A DNA stretch of 64,000 nt from Bacteroidetes bacterium UBA6161 (GTDB lineage Bacteria; Bacteroidota; Bacteroidia; NS11-12g; UBA955): assembly GCA_002422315.1 (NCBI GenBank), contig DIUJ01000068.1, positions 46,344 to 110,343 of the forward strand, read 5' to 3'. The stretch's first letter is position 1. Every line of letters starts with the position of its first letter. The notes under the pieces were generated by a model. That model was given only the letters and a program-made list of their open reading frames with translations, was not told where the DNA came from and ran no database searches. Positions 52,701 to 63,200 of this stretch are shown one piece after another. The translations under genes and the position numbers were made by a program.

Positions 52701-52773
52701 TTTTAAATTGGATTTAAATTATTTTTACCCAAGGAAAAACGTTGAGAAATTTAGAAGACTTTTTAATTTCTAA
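49711..52773 (+). CDS. M1 family metallopeptidase fused to a beta-barrel-like C-terminal domain
   Basis: 1020 residues. Signal peptide (1-19, ending 'LFAQ'), M1 N-terminal beta domain, then the gluzincin site 'HELGHNWF' (His370, Glu371, His374) with the third zinc ligand in 'WMDESVNTYFE'. The GxMEN motif is 'GGGMEYPTI'. From ~620 to the end the sequence changes to alternating aromatic/polar strands ('FGASVFNRLYPHKKFEYDF', 'NYEIYNKHGLHPSKLNFIL') ending in an aromatic strand ('FKLDLNYFYP'), the style of an outer-membrane barrel. It is probably an outer-membrane aminopeptidase-like enzyme facing the periplasm or the surface. Confidence 0.85.
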   Translation: MKNQLFLFVSLFPFLLFAQSNKQTQATWQQKSNHSINVVLDIDSNKYFLNATQKVVYYNNSPDTLDRIVFHLWPNAYKNRQTPYAKQQAALGKKDFLTKKLGQGYIEVSNVMVGKNVKSELQNSQDEIATLLLEKPLLPGDSVEVFMDFKVKMPKVFSRLGAENNFIAATQWYPKPAVYDVNGWNPMPYLEQGEFYSEFGDYIVNVTVPADFVVAATGQMQSEQEEAYLNSLELFYKTNPTRKKHKITYDNEQVKPLPPYTSKFKTIQFTQENVHDFAWFSSPDFGVYTETITLDSNHQVLNRLFTRQNNMQALNGLEYMKQALVFYSENVGMYPYKTCSVVIGDLIAGGGMEYPTITVCQSINAEVIVHELGHNWFYGIVASNERRWPWMDESVNTYFENQFFKKQNNQNDFAVLQGMAKRKKSALLQYYVQETYRILNLNAQRLGEDQHSCKHSQDYLSNNYFAVIYGRTATHFEYLESFLGTEMFQKCMLEYYQQFKFKHPLPYDMQNSFEKTSGKNLDWFFDHLMNNEGGVDFKAKVVKANELFTEIKITNKSGIEIPLAVSSFELKDTTMPNLIFLNPFEKDTVLSVANNASVFRIDPLYKLPDYKYSNNQLLLGPTVKNNNYKLTLLPTPENPFFNEIYLNPAVNYTSYSGWGFGASVFNRLYPHKKFEYDFTAYYGTRTKNMIGNGSIGWNFPVYNNKFLQRVNANLGLSRYDYKPDGISNTFNKINPSITFYLKHKGVLSNKVQKKLRMEYMYIYSDKYYAQISDSTRREFVYPIGGQFAKINYEIYNKHGLHPSKLNFILESGIPGVQQSQFSNAFAKAEVRTKFSRRYNSKDRKFRGEFNTGMFLFRQANLSPIYAFQLSGNNGLYDYTFNETLLGRSQSHPSGGLWSQQLINAGGDMRTPLGTALNNEFNGYSSLKLESSLPFIKTLRVFADFGIGFTNPQELLWVGGVSLILIEDVFEIYVPLLYSDQFRTIIELNQIKPFQTMAFKLDLNYFYPRKNVEKFRRLFNF

Positions 52774-52936
52774 AGAGTAACTTTTCTGTGTTTTACTGAC
52801 AAAGCGTAGTATTTATTACGGCTAGTGTGAGCTATTTGTGACAAAATGACAAATCGAAAGGGAGAATTGTGCCAAAAAATTAACAAAATAAAAATGGCAT
52901 TTATATTGGTAGTAACAGATAAAAAAAAATAAACAA

Positions 52937-54838
52937 ATGAGTAAAATAATTGGAATCGACTTAGGAACTACCAATTCATGTGTTTCTGTAATGGAAGGTA
53001 ATGAACCCGTAGTTATCCCTAATTCAGAAGGCAAAAGAACCACTCCCTCTGTAGTAGGTTTTTTAAAAGACGGAGAACGTAAAGTAGGAGACCCTGCAAA
53101 ACGTCAGGCAATTACCAATCCACAAAACACGATTTTCTCTGTAAAACGTTTTATGGGTAACACTTTCGATCAGGTTACCGCAGAAACAGGAAGGGTACCA
53201 TACAAAGTAGTAAAAGGCGACAACAATACTCCAAGAGTTCAAATAGACGACAGAATGTACACTCCACAAGAAATCTCTGCTATCATTTTACAAAAAATGA
53301 AAAAAACAGCAGAAGATTACCTTGGTACAGATGTTACAGAAGCTGTGATTACCGTTCCTGCTTACTTTAATGATGCACAAAGACAAGCTACTAAAGAAGC
53401 TGGCGAAATAGCAGGCCTAAAAGTAAGAAGAATTATAAACGAACCTACCGCTGCTGCCCTTGCTTATGGCTTGGACAAACGCAACAAGGAAATGAAAATT
53501 GTAGTATTTGACTGCGGTGGTGGAACACACGACGTATCCGTTCTGGACCTTGGCGATGGCGTTTTTGAAGTAAAATCTACAGACGGAGATACCCACCTTG
53601 GTGGAGACGATTTTGACCAAAGAATCATAGATTGGTTGGCAAAAGAATTCCGTGACGAAAACCCAGGGCTAGATATTTCTAAAGACCCAACGGCTATGCA
53701 AAGATTGAAGGAAGCAGCTGAAAAGGCTAAAATCGAACTTTCTTCTTCTGCAAGCTCTGAAATAAACTTGCCATATATTACCGCAGTAGATGGTGTTGCA
53801 AAACACTTAGTTAGATCTCTTAGCAAAGCTAAATTTGAACAACTAGTAGACGACTTAGTTCAAAGAACTATTGAGCCTTGTAAATCTGCTCTTAAAAATG
53901 CTGGATATACACCAAGCGATATTGATGAGATTATCCTAGTGGGTGGTTCAACAAGAATTCCTGCAATACAACAAGCCGTAGAAAAATTCTTTGGCAAAGC
54001 ACCTTCTAAAGGGGTTAACCCAGATGAAGTAGTTGCAGTTGGAGCTGCTATTCAAGGTGGTGTACTTAGCGGGGATGTAAAAGATGTACTTCTTCTAGAT
54101 GTTACTCCTCTTTCTCTTGGTATAGAAACCATGGGTGGTGTAATGACTAAATTGATAGAATCGAACACTACTATTCCTACCAAAAAGAGCGAGGTGTTTT
54201 CTACCGCTGCCGACAACCAACCACAAGTAGAAATACACGTGTTGCAGGGTGAAAGAGCAATGGCTAAAGACAACAAAACGATTGGTAGATTTGTACTAGA
54301 TGGCATTCCACCTTCTCCTAGAGGCGTTCCACAAATAGAAGTAACTTTTGATATAGATGCAAACGGTATAATGAACGTAAGCGCTAAAGATAAAGGTACT
54401 GGCAAAGAACAAAAAATTAGAATCGAAAGTTCTAGTGGTCTTAGCCCAGAAGAAATAGAAAAAATGAAAAAAGAAGCAGAGGCAAACGCCGATGCGGATA
54501 AAAAATTAAAAGAAGAAGCGGATAAATTAAACACTGCGGATTCTTTGGTATTTACTTCTGAGAAGAACTTGAAAGAATACGGAGATAAATTGCCAGAGGA
54601 GAAAAAAGCGGCCATTCAAAGTGCTTTGGATAAGTTGAAAATAGCGCATGGTGCTAAAGATTTTGCAGCCATGGATTCTGCTTCTGAAGAACTAAATGCT
54701 GCATGGCAAGCCGCTTCTCAAGATATGTACAATGCCCAACAAGAAGGCGCTGCACAGCCAGGTGCTGAAAATGCAGGTGGAGCAAACAACAACCCCACCG
54801 ACGACGTACAAGACGTAGACTACGAAGAAGTAAAATAA
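52937..54838 (+). CDS. dnaK: Chaperone DnaK (Hsp70)
   Basis: 633 residues, full length. 'GIDLGTTNSCVSVMEG', 'VITVPAYFNDAQRQATK', 'VFDCGGGTHDVSVLDLGDG' and 'ILVGGSTRIPAIQ' are Hsp70 signatures; note GGGTHD where GGGTFD is usual. The C-terminal lid has a Gly/Asn/Ala-rich linker and an acidic end 'DVQDVDYEEVK'. It folds and protects proteins with DnaJ and GrpE, which are not nearby. Upstream, TGACAAA is directly repeated with an 8-bp period at 52839-52853 and may be a heat-shock operator; I cannot assign it. A strong terminator follows. Confidence 0.97.
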   Translation: MSKIIGIDLGTTNSCVSVMEGNEPVVIPNSEGKRTTPSVVGFLKDGERKVGDPAKRQAITNPQNTIFSVKRFMGNTFDQVTAETGRVPYKVVKGDNNTPRVQIDDRMYTPQEISAIILQKMKKTAEDYLGTDVTEAVITVPAYFNDAQRQATKEAGEIAGLKVRRIINEPTAAALAYGLDKRNKEMKIVVFDCGGGTHDVSVLDLGDGVFEVKSTDGDTHLGGDDFDQRIIDWLAKEFRDENPGLDISKDPTAMQRLKEAAEKAKIELSSSASSEINLPYITAVDGVAKHLVRSLSKAKFEQLVDDLVQRTIEPCKSALKNAGYTPSDIDEIILVGGSTRIPAIQQAVEKFFGKAPSKGVNPDEVVAVGAAIQGGVLSGDVKDVLLLDVTPLSLGIETMGGVMTKLIESNTTIPTKKSEVFSTAADNQPQVEIHVLQGERAMAKDNKTIGRFVLDGIPPSPRGVPQIEVTFDIDANGIMNVSAKDKGTGKEQKIRIESSSGLSPEEIEKMKKEAEANADADKKLKEEADKLNTADSLVFTSEKNLKEYGDKLPEEKKAAIQSALDKLKIAHGAKDFAAMDSASEELNAAWQAASQDMYNAQQEGAAQPGAENAGGANNNPTDDVQDVDYEEVK

Positions 54839-54862
54839 ATTTTATTTTCTTTCTCAAATATT

Positions 54863-54890
54863 AAAAAGGCGGTTTTTACCGCCTTTTTTT
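54863..54890 (+). terminator. Rho-independent terminator of dnaK
   Basis: AAAAAGGCGGT pairs with ACCGCCTTTTT and runs into seven T. It is 25 bases after the dnaK stop. Confidence 0.93.
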
Positions 54891-55169
54891 GTTTGGATAG
54901 TTGGTGTTCCGCCAATAGATTGGGGACAGGTCCTCTAATAAATTGGGGAAGAAAACCTATAAGGTTTTAGCGACAGAGAATAAGAAAACCTTATAGGTTT
55001 AATGCGTCAATACCCAAGAGTCTTGGGGTGAGTTATATTAAAAACATTCTACCCTATTGTTAACCTGAGGTCCTCGAAGGGACAATAGGGTATGTTAATG
55101 GAAAATTAAGGGGGATGGAATATTGTTCTTCGAGAGTCACAGGAGGACATTCTCTTCCCTCAGCCATTT

Positions 55170-55439
55170 TTGGTGTTATCACCATAACTGTTCGGAAGAA
55201 TTGCAAAATGCTGAATATTAAAACCATGTAATTATTTTTCAAGTGAGTTTGGAGTGGATAAAAAGCATCAAGATCTAAAAATCCCTAAGGGGTTTAATAT
55301 GAATAGCCACCGATTGCAATCGGGGATATTGAATAAGGCGATGTTAACAACCCGCCTCAGGCGGGTTGAATTTTGCTATGGATAAAATTGATTTTCAAAG
55401 ATAAATGAATCTTCCGAACAGTTATGGTGTTATCACCAA
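55170..55439. repeat. MITE-like element with 29 bp terminal inverted repeats
   Basis: Left end 55170-55198 and right end 55411-55439 are inverted copies with two mismatches (core CTTCCGAACAGTTATGGTG). The ~210 bp interior is non-coding and includes CCGATTGCAATCGG and the hairpin AACCCGCCTCAGGCGGGTT. The gap 54891-55614 otherwise holds smaller hairpins: AAACCTATAAGGTTTT with its inverse near 54955-55000, and TACCCTATTGT/ACAATAGGGTA at 55050-55091. No gene is supported here. Confidence 0.6.
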
Positions 55440-55614
55440 CAAGCTACTAAAATGAAATGAACCAATAGCTTTTGTTCGCAAAGTAACTTTGGAGAAAAGA
55501 TAAAAGAATACATGTTACAACAACGATAAAAAATGCATACAATCCACTTGGAAAAAATAATTTTGTAAGCCAAAATGTTTATAAGAAGGCAAATACAAAA
55601 TCAAATATATTAAA

Positions 55615-55648
55615 AAAGCGTTTTTTGTTTGCAAACAAAAAACGCTTT
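55615..55648 (-). terminator. Terminator of the 248-residue lipoprotein gene
   Basis: A perfect 17-bp inverted repeat, AAAGCGTTTTTTGTTTG with CAAACAAAAAACGCTTT and no loop bases to spare, lies ~47 bp after the stop. The T-run after the stem on the minus strand supports termination. Confidence 0.8.
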
Positions 55649-55694
55649 GATAGGTAATATGATATGAAAAAAATTGTTAATAAGACTGTAAAAA

Positions 55695-56441
55695 TCAATG
55701 TAAGAACATGGGTCCTTGACAAATTCCTGCACTAATTACCCTCACGGCATTATTATTTGTAGTTTGCAGCATTTTGTAATTTCCTCTAATAAAAGCAGTT
55801 TCAACAAACCATATATTTTGAGAAGTTAGCTCCGAAAGAAAACCTGAAGGGATGGTAAAACTTCCATTGTCTTCAATTACTATAGTTTTATAAAAATCTG
55901 AAGAAAGGCTTGAATTTATTCCTTTACTGGCACTCAAATAAAAAACTACAGCATTGGAACCTGTATCTGCATTCCAATTAAATGTCATTCCTTCTGTTAA
56001 AAAATGATAAGAAGTATCATATGTGACACGCATTGGAACTGAAGAATAAAAAGCATTATCTAAAGTATCACTGTCAAAAGCGATAGTAAGTTTTGTGCCA
56101 AATATATCATTTGATAAAGATGTAAGATTTTGTTTGTTGTATTTGTCTGTACTATTCACTGAAATACTGTTTATTGAAACAACATTAGGTTTTAATCCAG
56201 AGAATGAACTTCCGAATCCTATATTAAAATGCTCATTTGCATCTTCAAAATCATTATATTGTGTATATCTTACTAATCTTACATCAGAGTCATAATCTTG
56301 TTCCATAAAATCTAGCAAATCGGCAGATAAGATAGAGTTAGATGATTTAATATCGATATTTTGATTCTTGTCGAAAATAGGTGTTTTACTACATGAAAAC
56401 AATACTATGGTCATAAATGATAGGAGAAATATTTTGTTCAT
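55695..56441 (-). CDS. Lipoprotein of unknown function
   Basis: 248 residues. Type II signal peptide with lipobox 'LFSCS' (Cys at ~17), so it is lipid-anchored. The mature part is beta-rich with many Ser/Asn/Asp residues ('YDTSYHFLTEGMTFNWNADT', 'LTIAFDSDTLDNAFYSSVP') and no catalytic signature. I do not recognise a family; it may be a surface or periplasmic substrate-binding or stress lipoprotein. It is a single gene with its own terminator, flanked on both sides by repeat-rich non-coding DNA, so there is no operon context. Confidence 0.75.
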   Translation of the reverse strand: MNKIFLLSFMTIVLFSCSKTPIFDKNQNIDIKSSNSILSADLLDFMEQDYDSDVRLVRYTQYNDFEDANEHFNIGFGSSFSGLKPNVVSINSISVNSTDKYNKQNLTSLSNDIFGTKLTIAFDSDTLDNAFYSSVPMRVTYDTSYHFLTEGMTFNWNADTGSNAVVFYLSASKGINSSLSSDFYKTIVIEDNGSFTIPSGFLSELTSQNIWFVETAFIRGNYKMLQTTNNNAVRVISAGICQGPMFLH

Positions 56442-56539
56442 TTTACAAATATATCGTTAATAAGTAAAATTCATAAAATCCATTCGTTAAAAATCTCCAT
56501 GCACCTCAATTTCAATAAATCTACAATATCCCTAAAGCT

Positions 56540-56860
56540 ATGTTTATATAAAATCCAGTGATAATTCTTAGCAGCCTCCCAACATTCCTTAGCAACACCC
56601 ATTTATTCCTTAGCAAGTTTTCTTCGTAGTTTAGCTAGTATGCATCAAAGATTAGTAGCTTAAAAACAAAGCTTTATAACTTCCCTACGTTTATTGGTTA
56701 GAAGACTTTATTCTTTGGTTATAGTGCAACAGGCTTTAGTTGCCATACAACACTACTTAGTTACCTGCCATCAGTTTTTGGTAGCTTCCCATCACTCTTT
56801 AGCAACCTCCCGTCACTTTTATTTGTAGATTGCTAAGTGCAGATTGTTAGTGTTTTAGAA
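56540..56860. repeat. Degenerate ~21 bp repeats
   Basis: Units of the form TTAGCAACCTCCCATCACTCT recur tandemly near 56565-56635 and 56775-56830, with more diverged copies between. The spacer 56442-57220 contains no supported gene. Confidence 0.45.
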
Positions 56861-56976
56861 AAATGGGGCTTTGACTAGGTGATTTTGGGTAATGATTAGA
56901 AGGAAAGGTAAACTTAGTCAGGTTAATAGAGAGTTGGATAATGAGAATCAGTCTAGATTTTCCTGCTTTCTCAACT

Positions 56977-57167
56977 TGACACCCCGTCAAACGCCATTGG
57001 CGCTTGCCACCCCTCTGTTAGAGGGGAATGCGCGAAGCGCGGTATAGTTCGTTCGATTTCATTTTCGAAATTGTTGTAAAATCTGATTCCCCTCTTTCAG
57101 AGGGGTGTCTGACAATTGAATGGTTTTAAAGCTTAGTAAAATTCTTGTATTGTCAGGCGGGGTGTCA
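56977..57167. repeat. Palindromic ~190 bp element
   Basis: It has 10-bp terminal inverted repeats TGACACCCCG. Inside, two hairpins, CCCCTCTGTTAGAGGGG and CCCCTCTTTCAGAGGGG, also pair with each other over 22 bases with two mismatches. It resembles REP/MITE-type intergenic elements. Confidence 0.6.
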
Positions 57168-57220
57168 TGTTCCCGCCCTTGCTGGGGTTATGACGTTAAG
57201 CAATGGAATATCTTTAATTC

Positions 57221-60200
57221 TTACCTCACAATATTAATCCTATTTCTACTCACTAAGCCATTCTGTGTGGTTTCTATAATGTAAATACCACTTGCCCAGT
57301 CTATATTGTCTATAGTAATAAGCTTTGTATCTATGTTGTTGTCATACATTATCTGTCCTATATTGCTATAAATCCTTATTTTCCCGATTACATCAGTGTT
57401 TGATTCTATGGTAATGAAGTTGCTACTAGGGTTTGGATATACTTTTATTTGATTTCTTTCCAGCCATACATTGTTTATGTTAGTGGTTTTGTTCCAATAT
57501 TTAACAAAGAGTGTGTCGCTTTCCTTGCAACCGTCTATGTTTTGTACGATTACACTGTATCTACCGGTATCGCTAACATTGATAAAAGAACTGCTGTCTC
57601 CAGTATTCCATTGGTATTTCGCAAAACCATTTCCAGCGCTTATTGTCTCGTTTACAGGCAAGTCTGGATTTAGGAATCTGTCGCTTCCTAAGTCAAACAC
57701 AGGAGCACTTAATTCCGTGATTTGAATACTATCCGTATATGAACAACCAAACGAGGTTTTTACTTCTGCACTATACATTCCCGCTTGGGTAACTACTATA
57801 GTATCCGTTTGTTCGTTTGTATTCCATGTATGTAGGTTTTGTGGCATTCCTGTTTTTAGGGTTAAATTAAATGTTTTGTTGCTACAATAGCTTGTGTCGT
57901 TTCCTAAACTGAACATAGGCAAAGCAAGGGTTTGTATGGTATAGTTAGCTGAATCTGAACAATTGTTTTGTGTATTTGCAAGGAGTTTGATTTCCATTTG
58001 TCCAATTTGTTCTGCTTTTATGGATAGGTTTTTAGTGGTAAAATTCATTCCATCATATTTCCATACAAATACTGTATTTATATCCGCACTATTTACAGTT
58101 AACAAGGCGTTGTCGTTCAAACACACGCTATCGGTATAGTCTACATTGAAAACTGGCTGTGGATGAACCAAAATATTTCTACTTGCGGAATCGCTACAAC
58201 CAAAGTTGGTGCTATTGATCAGTTTTACGGAGTAGATTTTTGGGGTACTGAAACTATGCTGAATGCTGGCAGTATTTCCATACACAGTTGCATTGTCAAA
58301 TTTCCAGATATTGTTTGCAATAGAAGAGGCGTTGCCGGTATTGTTTGGAATGGTGCTGCTTCTGCTAAAGCTAAAGTCGTTTCCAGAGAGACACTGGGCG
58401 GTGTCGTTTACCGTAAAGCTTACACTAGGCTGTGGATGAACCAAAATATTTCTACTTGCGGAATCGCTACAACCAAAGTTGGTGCTATTGATCAGTTTTA
58501 CGGAGTAGATTTTTGGGGTACTGAAACTATGCTGAATGCTGGCAGTATTGCCATACACAGTTGCATTGTCAAATTTCCAGATATTGTTGGTAATAGTAGA
58601 GGAGTTCCCGGTATTGTTTGTAATGGTGGTGCTTCTGCTAAAGCTAAAGTCGTTTCCAGAGAGACACTGGGCGGTGTCGTTTACCGTAAAGCTTACACTA
58701 GGCTGAGGATGAACCAAAATATTTCTACTTGCGGAATCGCTACAACCCAAGTTGGTGCTATTGATAAGTTTTATGGAGTAGATTTTGGGGGTGCTGAAAC
58801 TATGCTGAATGTTGGCAGTATTTCCATAAACAGTAGCATTGTCGAATTTCCAGATATTGTTTGCAATAGAAGAGGCGTTGCCGGTATTGTTTGGAATGGT
58901 GCTGCTTCTGCTAAAGCTAAAGTCGTTTCCAGAGAGACACTGGGCGGTGTCGTTTACTGTAAAGCTTACACTAGGCTGTGGATGCACCAAAATACTTCTA
59001 ATAGCGGAATCGCTACAACCAAAGTTGGTGCTATTGATCAGTTTTACGGAGTAAATTTTTGGAGTGCTGAAACTATGTTGAATGTTGTCAGTATTTCCAT
59101 ACACAGTTGCATTGTCAAATTTCCAGATGTTGTTGGTAATAGAAGAAGTGTTGCCGGTATTGTTTGGAATAGTCGAACTGTTGCTAAAGCTAAAGTCGTT
59201 TCCAGAAAGACACTGGGCGGTGTCGTTTACCGTAAAGCTTACACTAGGCTGTGGGTGAACCAAAATATTTCTACTTGCGGAATCGCTACAACCAAAGTTG
59301 GTGCTATTGATCAGTTTTACGGAGTAGATTTTTGGAGTACTGAAACTATGTTGAATGCTGGCAGTATTGCCATATACAGTTGCATTGTCAAATTTCCAGA
59401 TATTGTTTGCAATAGAAGAAGAGTTCCCGGTATTGTTTGGAATGGTGGTGCTTCTGCTAAAGCTAAAGTCGTTTCCAGAGAGACACTGGGCGGTGTCATT
59501 TACTGTAAAGCTTACACTAGGCTGTGGGTGTACCAAAATATTTCTGCTAGCGGAATCACTACAGCCAAAGTTTGTGCTATTGATAAGTTTTATGGAGTAA
59601 ATTTTAGGGGTACTGAAACTATGCTGAATGTTGGCAGTATTTCCATACACAGTTGCATTGTCAAATTTCCAGATATTGTTTGCAATGGAGGAAGAGTTGC
59701 CGGTATTGTTTGGAATGGTGCTGCTTCTGCTAAAGCTAAAGTCGTTTCCAGAAAGGCACTGGGCGGTGTCGTTTACCGTAAAGCTTACACTAGGCTGTGG
59801 GTGTACCAAAATATTTCTACTTGCGGAATCGCTACAACCAAAGTTGGTGCTATTGATCAGTTTTACGGAGTAGATTTTTGGAGTACTGAAACTATGTTGA
59901 ATGCTGGCAGTATTGCCATATACAGTTGCATTGTCAAATTTCCAGATATTGTTTGCAATAGAAGAAGAGTTCCCGGTATTGTTTGGAATGGTGGTGCTTC
60001 TGCTAAAGCTAAAGTCGTTTCCAGAGAGACACTGGGCGGTATCATTTACTGAAAAGCTTACACTAGGCTGTGGGTGTACCAAAATATTTCTACTAACGGA
60101 ATCGCTACAACCAAAGTTGGTGCTATTGATCAGTTTTATGGAGTAGATTTTGGGGGTGCTGAAACTATGCTGAATGTTGGCAGTATTTCCATAAACAGTT

Positions 60201-63200
60201 GCATTGTCAAATTTCCAGATATTGTTTGCAATAGAAGAAGTGTTCCCGGTATTGTTTGGAATGGTGCTGCTTCTGTTAAAGCTAAAGTCGTTTCCTGAAA
60301 GGCACTGGGCGGTGTCGTTTACCGTAAAGCTAACACTAGGCTTGGGTCTGATATTAAGAATGATGCTATTGGAAGTATCTCTACATCCTGAATTGTTGGC
60401 AACTAAAAAATAAAAACCGCTATCCGAAACCGTGGCGTTATTTCTAACATAAAAATTACGTGTAGAATCGTTGATTATTTGATTGTTTTTATACCAAGAA
60501 AAACTTGCACCGCTTTGGGTAGAATCTACTGCAGAAAAACTAAAACCAGTATTCAAACAAATATTTGTATTGGAAACGGACTGTGTGATAGAAACATTAG
60601 GTGTAACATTTACTAACACAAAACTATCCTTCCTTTTGATTTCATTGTTTACACTTAGTGTCACGTTTTTATAACCCGGGGTAGAATATGTAACCACATG
60701 AGGACCTGGGGTAAAAGCAGAAGAAGGGGAGGCTCCGCTGCCGAAATTCCAAACATAGGATCCGATTTTGTGTGTAGTAGAATCTGTAAATATTACGCTA
60801 TTGCCTGCACATATAGAAGTTTTGTTCACACTAAAGTTAGTATATACAGAGTCTACAGGAATATATACGGTATAATCCTCGCTTTGGCCATAAGAGACAC
60901 TATCGCATGCATTTGTTGAAACTGATATAAAATCACTTTTTACTCTCATTCTAAGTGGTACTCCAGATTTGGCTGAAAAAGGAATAGAGAAGGTATCAAA
61001 ATGATTTGTTCTGGCCCTTAAGGCATCAAATACAACTTCGTTGGAATTATTGAATGAACCATCGTTATTTAAGTCAATAAACACCTTTACTTGTTCATCG
61101 TTGGAGTTGCCTGTTCTTACATACATGGGGTAGTTTTTGCCCTTTTCTAAAACAAAGGTAGTTTGGCAGGTATTGTCTACATAGGGTCCTTCTTGGGCTG
61201 TTCCTCCATTGATTATGGTTTTTCCAGCCAGCTGTATTTCAAAAATTCCAATCCCAAAATTTCCAAGATTCCTTAAACCTGTTTTACAAACTGGTTTAAG
61301 GGTGTCTAGAACTTGAACAGAGCCCCACAAGGTATCCGCACCTTGGCAGTTTGCCGCTAGCATATAAAAGCTATAGTTCCCAACATTTTGGAATTTTACA
61401 AAAGGACTTTCAGAAGTAGAGTCCGTTCCATTTGTATATTCCACTCCAGAACTGAAAAACTTCCATTTGAACTCGGATGGGATATTACAAGAGTTATTCT
61501 TAAACTGAACCACGGAGTTCACACAAGGTATAATTTTAGAGTATTCTTCTAGCTTTGCAATTGGCTTTTTTAAGCTATCCACGTAAACATTTCCATACCA
61601 AGTACCTCTGTTGTAAGTAGAGGCATAAATTCTGTTACAATTACAATCTTTTGCGGTATCGTAATACATTTCCAGATCAGTTACTCTAGAAGTAGGAGGG
61701 ATGCCATTGTTAAAGTATTTCCAAGTACTTAAAGTAGAATCTGTATACCATACTCCGCTACCAAAAGTACCCACATACAAGCCTTTTTTGGCGCTAGAAG
61801 TATCCAACAGGATAGATAAAACATTAAAAGGTAGCGTTCCATTCACCGTAGTCCAAGTGCCGCCCTTGTTTAGGGATTTGTATACTCTGTTGTTTATAGA
61901 AATGTAAACTATGTTTTCGTTTTTAGGGTCTGTTTCTATGGCCCTTACCAAGCCTGAAACAGGTTGAGTAAGGGTAGTAAAAGTAGGGCTTACATCGTTT
62001 ATATTGTCACTTCTAAAAAAGGTATTGTTAGATCGGGAAGCGTATAAAATATTAGAGTTTGCAATACAGTTCTCTAACTCATGAAAATCAGAATTATTCA
62101 CTCCGCCCAAATTGTTGGATATTTTTTTCCAAGTTACTGGGCTTGATTTTACGTTGGTACTTCTCCAAATATTTTTGTAGCCAATGTACATGGTACTGCT
62201 ATTTCCTTCCCTAAGTTTAAAAGGGGTAACCCATGCTCCAGATTCGTTTATGGTGTCGCTTCCTGCAGCTATGTATCCATTTCTGGCAATAGTTCCTTGG
62301 CTATTTACATTAAACACACGATAAATATCTCCATAATACACTTCGCCATAGCTGTACCTTGGGTCTTCTTGGTCCACAGCACAGTCCATTCCATCGCCCC
62401 CTCTGGTGGTAAACCAGCCATTGTTGTAATTTGCTGTTCCATTGTCTTGGAAGCCTGTAATTATAATGTCTTTTTGGGTTCTAGATGCACCCATTTTATA
62501 TATTTGGGCAATAGCCAAACCAGATTTTACAGGAATCCAAGGGGTTCCTTTAGTTCTACTAAAATACAAGCCTCCATCATTTGCAACAAATATTCTTTTG
62601 GTAATAGGACAGCTCACCATGTCGTGGTGGTCGGCATGCACTTGGTTTACCCAATATCCAGCTTGAGCCCATGTTTTTCCTGTATCTTGAGATTTAAATA
62701 TATTTACCCCACCGCAATAAATTATACCTGCATTTGTAGGGTCTACGGTCATGGTTTTGTCGTACCATGCTTGCCCGCTAGTGCCCGAGCCATCTATAGA
62801 ATTGGCGTGTATGTTTGGGGTGTTGGACATTAGTTGGAAACTTGTTCCTCCATTTCTAGACAAGTAAAACCCTTGGTGAACGCTACCGTTTGCTAGCCAA
62901 AAATACACCAAAGTACTATCCAAAGTAGATACCGAAATAACCCCTCTGCTTACGCCCGTAGTAGGTATTCCCGAGCTAATTTGAGTCCAATTGATTCCAT
63001 TGTCTGTGCTTTTATAAAATAGCCCAACTCTTGTAGCATATACCACATTGTTGTTGTTGGGCATAAAAGCTATGTCTTTAAAATTGGTATTGGTATTTAC
63101 CCTTGTCCAAGTTGCTGCCGCATTGGTACTTCTATAAATTCCATTGGAAGTAGCGGCTAGCAAAATATTGGGGTTTTTAGGGTCCACAATCAATCTGCCA

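Noticed and set aside
58163..60052. A 629-codon open frame on the plus strand opposite the PKD-like repeats
   Set aside because: It exists because the 273 bp unit is a multiple of three and lacks stops on this strand. The minus frame has signal peptide, domains and sorting signal; the plus frame has none.
58155..60340. Regular repeats considered as a CRISPR array
   Set aside because: Units are 273 bp, coding and contiguous without unique spacers, and no cas genes are present in the window.
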